From positions 1 through 8,354 of the forward strand of contig CAYMRB010000440.1 of the NCBI GenBank assembly GCA_964392615.1: a DNA stretch of 8,354 nt, read 5' to 3'. The notes under the pieces are model-generated. The model ran no database searches, had not been told where the DNA came from, and saw nothing but the letters and a program-made list of their open reading frames with translations. The stretch comes from CAYMRB01 sp964392615 (GTDB taxonomy: Bacteria > Planctomycetota > UBA8108). Shown piece after piece: positions 1-5,884 of the stretch (its first letter is position 1; every line of letters begins with the position of its first letter). The translations under genes were made by a program, and so were the position numbers.

Positions 1-61
1 CCCGGCCGCGCCGCACCCGCGCCCGCTGACGCACCCTTTCCCCCGGGCCCCCGTCACCCGA

Positions 62-79
62 GCGCGGCAAGAGCCGCGC
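62..79 (+). other. Perfect 7-bp hairpin with AAGA tetraloop
   Basis: GCGCGGC (62-68) pairs exactly with GCCGCGC (73-79) around the loop AAGA. It lies 33 bases after a TGA at 27-29 that may end an upstream gene. It has no T-run after it, so it is not a classical intrinsic terminator, but it could protect a 3' end or aid termination together with the next stem-loop at 104-137. The structure is seen directly; the function is inferred. Confidence 0.35.
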
Positions 80-103
80 CGGTCGCCGCGGAGACCGATT
101 CCC

Positions 104-137
104 GGCCCTCGGGGGCGACTCCGGGGTCGCCCGGGCC
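104..137 (+). other. Bulged 12-bp GC-rich stem-loop
   Basis: The inner stem is GGGCGAC (113-119) with GTCGCCC (126-132) around a six-base loop. The outer stem is GGCCC (104-108) with GGGCC (133-137), with four unpaired bases on the left side. The downstream sequence is C-rich with scattered T and no T-tract. It may be a transcript end for a gene left of the window or part of a longer structured RNA. Confidence 0.3.
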
Positions 138-777
138 GCCCGTCCTCCGTCTCGGCGCGGGCCGGTATTCGCGCGCGCTCGTTCCGCGAAGGCGGGGGCC
201 GGAGAGCGGTGCCAAAAAACGGCGCCAAGAAGCGGCGCAACCGACGTAAATCGTCGTGTTTCGAGGCCGTTGCGACAGTCGATGCGACGGGCAAAAAAAC
301 GGCCCGTTTCGGCGTTGGTTTCGATGGACTGCCGTCAGAGGTTCGGGTAACCTGCCCGCGCACTCGTCAGCGGGGAGAGCCGGTATCCGTGACGAGTTGT
401 GGCCGCTGTGAGCGCTGGCCGCGGCGGCAGGCGGAGTTTGCCCGGCGCGACGGAGATCGGGAAGTGAAGGTGGTTCGCGACAGCGGTCGCTGTACGCCCG
501 CGGGGTTTCGCCCGCGGTTGGTCGGTGTCCGAGTCGTGAGAGAGGCTCGTGAACGCACGGGTCGGCCGAAACCCAGCGGTCTGTCAAGCCGGGCCGCCGG
601 GGAGACTCTTGATTCGAGCATGACCATGATCGCTTTGAACGGCCCGCTCTACGAACCGGTCGTGCGGAACCCTGTCGACGCGTTGCCGATGGATAGCGTC
701 GACGAGTTCATGCTCAGGAGCTGACGACGACCCGCCGAGGGTAGAAACGACGAGACATGGAGTGGACGGTTCCGGGC

Positions 778-795
778 GTCGCCCGTCAGGGCGAC
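778..795 (+). promoter_or_regulatory. Perfect 7-bp tetraloop hairpin in the korA leader
   Basis: GTCGCCC (778-784) pairs exactly with GGGCGAC (789-795) around the loop GTCA. It ends 52 bases before the korA start codon. No T-tract follows, so it is not an intrinsic terminator by sequence. If the korA transcript begins upstream, this would be a stable leader structure that could affect translation or mRNA stability. The korA start has only a weak ribosome-binding site, which makes leader control plausible but unproven. Confidence 0.35.
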
Positions 796-847
796 CGCGC
801 AGACCCGTTGCTGCAGCTTCAGGAAGCACGCTCAGGCGAAGATAGCC

Positions 848-2716
848 ATGGAAGTCGAGACGCAGGCACCGCCCCGCAAAGACGATTCTCAACGCAAGGA
901 AGTGGACAGCGTCGTCATCCGCTTTGCCGGCGATTCCGGAGACGGAATGCAGGTGACGGGCTCGATGTTTACGCACAACTCGGCTCTCGCGGGCAACGAC
1001 ATCTCGACGTTTCCCGACTTTCCTTCCGAGATCCGTGCGCCGGCCGGAACGCTGCCCGGGGTCAGCGGCTTCCAGCTCAACTTCAGCTCGCACGACATCA
1101 TGACGCCGGGGGACGCGCCCGACGTCCTGGTGGCGATGAATCCCGCCGCGCTGAAGGTGAACCTGGGCGACCTCGTTCCCGGCGGTACCGTGATCGTCAA
1201 CACGGATACTTTCCGGAAGAACAACCTCGTCAAGGCGGGATACGAGACGAGCCCGCTCGAGGATAACACGCTCTCCGGCTACCACGTGATCAAGGCGCCG
1301 CTGGCGAGCATGACCCAGGAAGCCGTCAAGGACACTGGCATCAGCTCGAAGTTCGCAGGGCGTTGCAAGAACATGTTCGCCCTCGGCATGACGCTGTGGA
1401 TGTACGACCGCTCGCTCGACGCGACGGCGCGCATGCTCGAGGCGAAGTTCGCCAAGAAGCCCGAGATCGCCGAGGCGAACAAGAGGGCGCTGCAGGCCGG
1501 GTACAACTTCGCGGACACGACCGAGGTCTTCACGAACCAGTACCGCGTCGCCAAGGCCGCGCTCAAGCCGGGCATGTACCGCATGATCACCGGCAACGAG
1601 GCGACGGTGCTCGGGCTCGTCGCCGCGACGCAGCTCAGCGGTGTAGAGCTCGTCCTCGGTAGCTATCCGATCACGCCGGCGAGCCAGATCCTCGAGGGTC
1701 TGTCGAACTACAAGGGGCACGGCGTCAAGACGTTCCAGGCCGAGGACGAGATCTCGGCGATCGGCGTCGCGATTGGCGCGTCGTTCGCCGGAAGCATCGG
1801 CCTGACCACGACCAGCGGCCCCGGGCTCGCGCTCAAGGGCGAGGCGCTCGGGCTGGCCGTGATGACCGAGCTGCCGCTCGTCGTCGTCAACGTGCAGCGC
1901 GGCGGCCCGTCGACGGGCTTGCCGACCAAGACCGAACAGTCCGATCTGCTCCAGGCGTTGTACGGCCGCAACGGGGACTGCCCGTTGGTCGTGTTGGCGC
2001 CGGCGACGCCCGCCGAGTGTTTCGACATGGCGATCGAGGCGACGCGCATCGCTCTCGAGTACATGGTTCCGGTGGTCTACCTCTCCGACGGCTTTCTGGC
2101 CAACGGCGCGGAGCCGTGGCGGATTCCGCGCGTCGAGGAGCTGTCGGAGATCCAGGTCAGCAAGTGCACGACGGTGCCGGAGGACCATCCGTTCCGACCG
2201 TACGAGCGCAATCCGGACACCCTCGCGCGCCCCTGGGCGACGCCGGGCACGCCCGGTTTGGAACATCGGATCGGCGGGCTCGAGAAGGACGTTCTGACGG
2301 GCAACGTCAGCTACGACCCGGAGAATCACCAGCGCATGACCGACCTGCGAGCCGAGAAGGTCGTCCGTGTCGGCAACAGCATTCCGGAGGCGCGAGTCTC
2401 GGGGGAGCCGTCGGGCAAGCTTCTCGTCGTGTCGTGGGGTGGGACTCACGGCTCGGTGCGGTCCGCTGTGGCGCGGGTGCAGGCGCAAGGCGGAAGCGTG
2501 TCGCACGTTCACCTGCGATACCTGAACCCGTTCCCGAAGAACCTCGGCGAGATTTTCACGCGGTTCGAGAAGGTGCTGGTGCCCGAGCTCAATATGGGAC
2601 AGCTGCAGTTCGTACTGCGCGCGACGTACGACATCGAAATCGAAGGGCTGAACAAGGTCCAAGGGCAGCCGTTCCGGATCGATGAGATCCAGAGCAAGAT
2701 CGAGGAGTTGATTTGA
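848..2716 (+). CDS. korA: 2-oxoacid:ferredoxin oxidoreductase, fused gamma-alpha subunit (KorA)
   Basis: This 622-residue protein is the large subunit of a 2-oxoacid:ferredoxin oxidoreductase, most likely for 2-oxoglutarate, which converts the 2-oxoacid and CoA to acyl-CoA, CO2 and reduced ferredoxin in the cytoplasm. The N-terminal gamma domain (about 22-235) begins with the signature FAGDSGDGMQVTG near 26-38. The alpha, pyrimidine-binding domain (about 248-420) has GNEATVLG, YPITPASQIL (273-282), QAEDEISAIG (297-306), TSGPGLALKGEAL (322-334) and NVQRGGPSTGLPT (348-360). A transketolase C-like domain (about 523-622) includes VVSWGGTHGS. Gamma-alpha fusion at about 600 residues is normal for KorA. 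The ATG at 848 is the first possible start after the in-frame stop at 722-724, so the start is forced. Its ribosome-binding site is weak (AGG at 834-836). korB follows in the same operon. Substrate choice is inferred from family resemblance; pyruvate or another 2-oxoacid cannot be excluded. Confidence 0.95.
   Translation: MEVETQAPPRKDDSQRKEVDSVVIRFAGDSGDGMQVTGSMFTHNSALAGNDISTFPDFPSEIRAPAGTLPGVSGFQLNFSSHDIMTPGDAPDVLVAMNPAALKVNLGDLVPGGTVIVNTDTFRKNNLVKAGYETSPLEDNTLSGYHVIKAPLASMTQEAVKDTGISSKFAGRCKNMFALGMTLWMYDRSLDATARMLEAKFAKKPEIAEANKRALQAGYNFADTTEVFTNQYRVAKAALKPGMYRMITGNEATVLGLVAATQLSGVELVLGSYPITPASQILEGLSNYKGHGVKTFQAEDEISAIGVAIGASFAGSIGLTTTSGPGLALKGEALGLAVMTELPLVVVNVQRGGPSTGLPTKTEQSDLLQALYGRNGDCPLVVLAPATPAECFDMAIEATRIALEYMVPVVYLSDGFLANGAEPWRIPRVEELSEIQVSKCTTVPEDHPFRPYERNPDTLARPWATPGTPGLEHRIGGLEKDVLTGNVSYDPENHQRMTDLRAEKVVRVGNSIPEARVSGEPSGKLLVVSWGGTHGSVRSAVARVQAQGGSVSHVHLRYLNPFPKNLGEIFTRFEKVLVPELNMGQLQFVLRATYDIEIEGLNKVQGQPFRIDEIQSKIEELI
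2702..2707 (+). promoter_or_regulatory. Ribosome-binding site of korB inside the end of korA
   Basis: GAGGAG lies in the last codons of korA. It is 11 bases from the ATG at 2719 and 5 bases from an in-frame TTG at 2713 that overlaps the korA stop codon TGA (2714-2716). Either start gives translational coupling, and they differ by only two residues. Confidence 0.6.
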
Positions 2717-2718
2717 GC

Positions 2719-3795
2719 ATGGCCGTCGAACTCCCCACGCCGTCTGCGCTGTCGTCCGAGAAGCTCGCCGAGATCGACGCCTACAAGAAGAAGGACTTCG
2801 CCTCCGACCAGATGGTCCGTTGGTGTCCGGGCTGCGGCGATTTCTCGATTCTCGCCCAGCTCCAGAAGATCCTTCCGGACGTTTGCCGTCAGCGCGGCAT
2901 TCCCCGCGAGAACGTCGTTTTCGTGTCCGGCATCGGCTGCTCGAGTCGCTTCCCGTACTACATGAACACGTACGGATTCCACTCGATCCACGGCCGCGCG
3001 CCGACGTTCGCGTCGGGACTGAAGATAGCGAATCCGGATCTCGATGTCTGGATCGTCACCGGCGATGGCGACGGGCTCAGCATCGGCGGCAACCACCTGA
3101 TTCACGTGCTGCGTCGCAACATCGACGTCAAGATCATCCTCTTCAACAACCAGATCTACGGTCTGACGAAGGGGCAGTACTCGCCGACCTCCGAGCTCGG
3201 CAAGTGCACGAAGTCGTCGCCGCAGGGTTCGGTCGACAACCCGATCCATCCCATGTGCATCGCGCTGGCCGCCGAGGCCTCGTTTGTCGCCCGGACGATC
3301 GATACCGACACCAAGCATCTCGCCGCCACGTTGAAGCGCGCGGCGAACCATCGCGGCAGCGTGTTCGTCGAGGTCTTCCAGAACTGCGTAATCTTCAATG
3401 ACGGCGCGTTCAGCTCCTTCGTCGACAAGCCGGTGCGTGCGGACCGCACGCTGGTCCTCGAGCACGGTCAGCCGATGATCTTCGGCAAGCACCGCGACAA
3501 GGGCATTCGGCTGCGAGGGCTGACGCCCGAGGTCGTCCAACTCGGCAACGGGGTCAGCGAGGACGAGCTGCTCGTACACGACGAGTCCGCGCGGGATCAT
3601 CACCTCGCGTACCTCCTCGCGAACCTCGAGCGCGGCGAGGGCAACCCGCCCGTGCCGCTCGGAGTCCTCCGAGCCGTCGAGAAGCCGACCTACGAGGATC
3701 GCTACGAGGCGCAGATCGCGGCAGCCAAGGCGAAGCCGGGGGCCGGCGACCTGCAGGCCCTGCTGTCGGTCGGGGACACCTGGACCGTCGAGTAG
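2719..3795 (+). CDS. korB: 2-oxoacid:ferredoxin oxidoreductase, beta subunit (KorB)
   Basis: This 358-residue protein is the thiamine-diphosphate-binding beta subunit that pairs with the KorA product just upstream. It has the CPGCG motif (36-40), GIGCSSRFPYY (71-81), HGRAPTFASGLK (91-102), the ThDP/Mg signature GDGDGLSIGGNH (115-126) ending in FNN (142-144), and the YGLTKGQYSPTS stretch. Cys36, Cys39, Cys74 and Cys223 match the four conserved cysteines that hold the [4Fe-4S] cluster in this family, so the subunit looks catalytically complete. The C-terminal part after about 236, with a GKHRDKGIRLRG stretch, matches the longer KorB forms of about 340-360 residues. I chose ATG 2719 over TTG 2713 because of codon strength; the TTG has better spacing to the ribosome-binding site. 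No ferredoxin or separate delta/gamma gene follows, so the electron acceptor must be encoded elsewhere. Confidence 0.95.
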   Translation: MAVELPTPSALSSEKLAEIDAYKKKDFASDQMVRWCPGCGDFSILAQLQKILPDVCRQRGIPRENVVFVSGIGCSSRFPYYMNTYGFHSIHGRAPTFASGLKIANPDLDVWIVTGDGDGLSIGGNHLIHVLRRNIDVKIILFNNQIYGLTKGQYSPTSELGKCTKSSPQGSVDNPIHPMCIALAAEASFVARTIDTDTKHLAATLKRAANHRGSVFVEVFQNCVIFNDGAFSSFVDKPVRADRTLVLEHGQPMIFGKHRDKGIRLRGLTPEVVQLGNGVSEDELLVHDESARDHHLAYLLANLERGEGNPPVPLGVLRAVEKPTYEDRYEAQIAAAKAKPGAGDLQALLSVGDTWTVE

Positions 3796-4025
3796 GCCGA
3801 GCGCCGCAGTCCGCGACGAGAGCGCGAGCGACCCGTCTCCAGCGACCCGAAGTCCGTGTCGCGAGGTGCCGGTAATGCTCCCGCGGGCACTTGCCGCTTG
3901 TGGTGAGGTCTGTCGCCCTGTAAAAGCCCGGTGTTCGTCGCGCAGCGATCGGGAAGGGCGATCCGGGGAGCTCCGGTGACGTTTCATGGCCCCCACGTGT
4001 GTTTTCACGCGCCTTTCACTTTTCG

Positions 4026-4057
4026 TTTACCGTCTCCTCAGAGTCCCCTCCTACACT
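4026..4057 (+). promoter_or_regulatory. Weak candidate promoter for the porin gene
   Basis: A TACACT at 4052-4057 resembles a -10 box, and TTTACC (4026-4031) or the overlapping TTACCG (4027-4032) lies 19-20 bases upstream, longer than the ideal 17. The segment is noticeably more AT-rich than its surroundings and would give a leader of about 50 bases before the porin start. This is a pattern match only; the sigma factors of the host are unknown. Confidence 0.25.
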
Positions 4058-4065
4058 GCCTGCGT

Positions 4066-4077
4066 CACGTACACGTG
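4066..4077 (+). promoter_or_regulatory. Short palindrome in the porin leader, possible operator
   Basis: CACGT (4066-4070) and ACGTG (4073-4077) form an inverted repeat separated by AC. It lies just downstream of the candidate -10 box and 36 bases before the porin start, a place where a repressor could act. The arms are only five bases, so chance is a real possibility. Confidence 0.2.
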
Positions 4078-4100
4078 CAGTCGATTCGTTTTCGCAATTT

Positions 4101-4110
4101 GGAGGAAGGT
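4101..4110 (+). promoter_or_regulatory. Strong ribosome-binding site that fixes the porin start
   Basis: GGAGGAAGGT lies just upstream of the ATG at 4114, with eight bases between GGAGG and the start codon. The signal peptide begins exactly at this ATG, so this site settles the start against the open frame extending upstream to 3931. Confidence 0.85.
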
Positions 4111-4113
4111 CAG

Positions 4114-5451
4114 ATGCGGCAATTCGGGTACATCGCGTTGGCAGCGGTCGTGGCGCTCGGAGTCACGACGGAGTCGCGCGCGCAGGGCAACGCGGTGGCG
4201 ACGATCTCGAGCGAGACGCTCGAGCAGATGCAGAAGGACATCGCCGAGATCAAGGGGCTCAAGCTCGGTGATCCCTCGACGCTTCGCGCGTACTACAACA
4301 ACGGGATCAACTTCGCGACCGCGGACGGTCAGTTCAAGCTCAAGCTCGGCGGCCGTGCGCACATCGACTACGCGATCATGGACGGCGATGGCGACCTCGA
4401 GAGCTTCCTGGCTGCGCAGCAGAGCCCTGCGAACTCGGCGCCGGCTCTGCCCGATGGCGCTGAGTTCCGCCGCGCGCGCTTCTACATGTCCGGCAAGATC
4501 TGGAAGCGCTTCGAGTACAAGGCGCAGTACGACTTCGCCGGCGGCGACGCCGACTTCCGCGATGTCTACGTCGGCGTGACCGACCTTCCCGTCGTCGGCA
4601 ACGTCCGCGTCGGTCACTTCAAGGAGCCGTTCGGCCTCGAGGAGCTGACGAGCAGCAACTACATCTCGCTCATGGAGCGGTCGCTGACGAGCGTCTTCAC
4701 GCCGGCTCGGAATGTCGGCGCGATGTTCCATGGCCAGAGCGAGGTCATGGCGCCGATGACGTACGCGGCCGGCGTCTTCCTCGACGACGGCGGCGACAAC
4801 TTCGGCATGACGGCCGGCGACGCGAACTACGCCGGTACCGCGCGTCTGACGATGACGCCCGTGTGGGACGACGAGAAGAATCCGACCCAGCTCGTGCACG
4901 TCGGAGCCGCCTACTCGGCTCGCAATCCGGTGGCCGACATGAGGCGCTACCGCCAGCGTCCATCCGGGCACCTCGCCCCGCGCTATGTCGACACCGGAAA
5001 CCTGAGCGCAGACGTCGAGCATCGCGTCGGCGCCGAGGTGGCCGGGGTCCTCGGGCCGCTCTCCGTGCAGGGCGAGCTGATGGCTTCCTGCATCGACGGC
5101 GAGCGCGGCGCGAAGGACGCGTTCTTCTGGGGTTGGTACGCCATGGCCAGCTACTTCCTGACCGGCGAGACTCGTCCGTACGATTTCAAGAAGGGAGCGT
5201 TCGGGCGCGTCAAGCCGAACGCGAACTGGCTGGTCGACGGCGGCATCGGCGCGTGGGAAGTCGTCGCGCGCGTGTCGCAGCTCGATCTCGACGAGGGCAA
5301 CATCCAGGGTGGCAAGCTGACCGACGTCGTCGGCGGGGTCAACTGGTACTGGAACCCGGTCGTTCGCATGATGGTCAACTACGTGTACTCGAACGTCGAC
5401 TCGGTCGGCGACTCGCACATGTTCCTCGTGCGCTGGTCGATCGCGTTCTGA
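4114..5451 (+). CDS. OprO/OprP-type phosphate-selective porin family protein
   Basis: This 445-residue outer-membrane beta-barrel protein resembles the Porin_O_P family, whose members form trimeric channels for phosphate, pyrophosphate and other small anions. It has a signal peptide (MRQFGYIALAAVVALGV..., likely cut after Ala23), a short helical or coiled-coil segment (about 31-48, ETLEQMQKDIAEIKG), a first strand LKLGGRAHIDY (76-86), FRRARFYMSGKI (118-129), and the family stretch VGHFKEPFGLEELTSS (166-181) followed by LMERSL and ARNVGAMF (198-205). The rest is alternating strands with aromatic girdles, ending in RWSIAF, whose terminal phenylalanine is the usual BAM recognition signal. Length fits the family. 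One cysteine, Cys326, is present after the signal peptide. It probably forms a single-gene unit, with its own leader upstream and a stem-loop downstream. Anion selectivity is known for characterised relatives but is not demonstrated by this sequence. Confidence 0.88.
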   Translation: MRQFGYIALAAVVALGVTTESRAQGNAVATISSETLEQMQKDIAEIKGLKLGDPSTLRAYYNNGINFATADGQFKLKLGGRAHIDYAIMDGDGDLESFLAAQQSPANSAPALPDGAEFRRARFYMSGKIWKRFEYKAQYDFAGGDADFRDVYVGVTDLPVVGNVRVGHFKEPFGLEELTSSNYISLMERSLTSVFTPARNVGAMFHGQSEVMAPMTYAAGVFLDDGGDNFGMTAGDANYAGTARLTMTPVWDDEKNPTQLVHVGAAYSARNPVADMRRYRQRPSGHLAPRYVDTGNLSADVEHRVGAEVAGVLGPLSVQGELMASCIDGERGAKDAFFWGWYAMASYFLTGETRPYDFKKGAFGRVKPNANWLVDGGIGAWEVVARVSQLDLDEGNIQGGKLTDVVGGVNWYWNPVVRMMVNYVYSNVDSVGDSHMFLVRWSIAF

Positions 5452-5487
5452 TCCTGGCGATCGAGCGACACCTCCCGTAGATTCGAG

Positions 5488-5547
5488 AGCGCCCCCACCG
5501 ACCGCTGCATCGGCGCGGTGGGGGTGCTGTCGTGTTGTCTCGTATTT
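5488..5547 (+). terminator. Likely intrinsic terminator after the porin gene
   Basis: A 13-bp stem (5488-5500 with 5516-5528, including one G-T pair) encloses a 15-base loop and lies 37 bases after the porin stop. The following 20 bases are T-rich (about half T) though not an unbroken T-run. Position and stem strength fit Rho-independent termination, perhaps incomplete, allowing some read-through into the next two genes. Confidence 0.7.
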
Positions 5548-5565
5548 CCCCGGCATCGGGATCTC

Positions 5566-5573
5566 GGAAGGAG
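5566..5573 (+). promoter_or_regulatory. Ribosome-binding site deciding a GTG start
   Basis: GGAAGGAG ends seven bases before the GTG at 5581. The same frame is open back to an ATG-like GTG at 5518, but that start lies inside the terminator stem and has no ribosome-binding site, so GTG 5581 is preferred. Confidence 0.75.
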
Positions 5574-5580
5574 CCGCGTC

Positions 5581-5883
5581 GTGTCCCGCCGACTCAAAAC
5601 CGCCGTCGCCGTTCTCGTCGTTGCGGCCCTCCTACAAGCCACGGGCGTGCGTCAATTGCTCGAGCTGTCGCCGGCGAGCTATTGGGCGATTGCGGTCACT
5701 CTGGCGGGAATCGCAGCTGTCTTCCTCTCGCGACCGGGCCGAGGCCGAGCGGCCGGATCCGGGCCGTTTCACGTGCCGGGCGACGAGTTCGTGTGCGACA
5801 ATTGCAAGTACAACGATGCCCGCTACTGCAGCCGTTCGGAGCGTCCGAACGCTGTGGACTGCCCTGACTATCGGAGTCGCTAA
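5581..5883 (+). CDS. Small two-helix membrane protein with C-terminal four-cysteine cluster
   Basis: I do not recognise a named family for this 100-residue protein. It begins with a basic segment (SRRLK), then a hydrophobic helix (about 7-23), a short loop RQLLELSPAS, a second helix (about 34-50), and the basic stretch RPGRGR. The positive-inside rule puts both ends in the cytoplasm. The C-terminal part holds Cys72, Cys75, Cys83 and Cys94 in the pattern C-x2-C-x7-C-x10-C, with DNCKYNDARYCSR and the ending RPNAVDCPDY around them. Four cysteines so spaced could bind zinc or an iron-sulfur cluster; the sequence does not say which. Codon use is GC3-rich like the neighbours and the ribosome-binding site is strong, so I am confident it is a real gene. 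It ends one base before the GH13 gene, suggesting co-translation. Confidence 0.8.
   Translation: MSRRLKTAVAVLVVAALLQATGVRQLLELSPASYWAIAVTLAGIAAVFLSRPGRGRAAGSGPFHVPGDEFVCDNCKYNDARYCSRSERPNAVDCPDYRSR
5873..5876 (+). promoter_or_regulatory. Ribosome-binding site of the GH13 gene, inside the preceding gene
   Basis: GGAG lies in the last codons of the small membrane protein, eight bases before the GTG at 5885. It supports the GTG start, which also places a signal peptide at the N-terminus. The open frame extends upstream to 5621, but that would overlap nearly the whole preceding gene. Confidence 0.65.
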
Positions 5884-5884
5884 C

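Larger units (their letters stand above)
1..847. other. Gene-poor, hairpin-rich region upstream of korA
   Basis: I see no convincing gene here. A TGA at 27-29 closes a short plus-strand frame and could be the tail of a gene starting before the window, but too little is visible to call it. The plus-strand frame open from 209 to 724 has mixed third-position bases, unlike the strongly GC3-biased genes downstream, and encodes an arginine-rich sequence I do not recognise. Stem-loops visible by eye: 62-79, 104-137, 208-226, 242-256, 287-307, 339-353, 362-397, 480-493, 498-517 and 778-795. I looked for conserved cores of RNase P RNA, tmRNA and tRNA and found none. The region may hold a terminator for an upstream gene, the korA promoter and an untranslated leader; which part does what cannot be told from this sequence. 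Confidence 0.6.
3796..4113. other. Intergenic region between korB and the porin gene
   Basis: This 318-base gap has no gene I can support. An upstream in-frame GTG at 3931 would extend the porin by 61 residues of non-signal-like sequence and is rejected. The first half has a nine-base direct repeat AGCGACCCG (3827-3835 and 3841-3849). I see no convincing stem-plus-T terminator after korB. The second half, from about 4000, is less GC-rich and probably carries the porin promoter and leader. Confidence 0.6.

Noticed and set aside
54..587. Minus-strand 177-codon open frame
   Set aside because: Low-complexity arginine/proline/alanine product with no motif; typical of stop-poor GC-rich DNA.
200..620. 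Known housekeeping RNA (RNase P RNA, tmRNA, tRNA)
   Set aside because: None of the conserved core sequences I know for these RNAs is visible on either strand, despite the many stems.
209..724. Plus-strand 171-codon open frame upstream of korA, including an inner ATG at 620 giving 34 codons
   Set aside because: The long frame has mixed third-position bases, an arginine-rich unrecognised product and a poorly spaced start. The last 34 codons have gene-like GC3, but the nearest GGGGAG is 15 bases from ATG 620 and the product has no recognisable feature.
757..1266. Plus-strand 169-codon frame overlapping the start of korA
   Set aside because: Out of frame with the conserved KorA N-terminus, Arg/Gly-rich and without any motif.
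584..2662. Minus-strand 692-codon open frame antisense to korA
   Set aside because: It is the shadow of korA: the plus strand encodes a complete conserved enzyme, while the antisense product is rich in Arg, His, Asp and Val with no domain.
2509..4008. Minus-strand 499-codon open frame antisense to korB
   Set aside because: Shadow of korB with biased composition and no recognisable motif.
3931..4113. Upstream extension of the porin reading frame from GTG 3931
   Set aside because: It would bury the signal peptide behind 61 residues; the ribosome-binding site at 4101-4110 clearly selects ATG 4114.
4051..5556. Minus-strand 501-codon open frame antisense to the porin
   Set aside because: Shadow of the porin gene; it also runs through the downstream terminator stem.
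5621..5884. Upstream extension of the GH13 reading frame
   Set aside because: It overlaps the small membrane protein almost entirely and would place 88 residues before the signal peptide.
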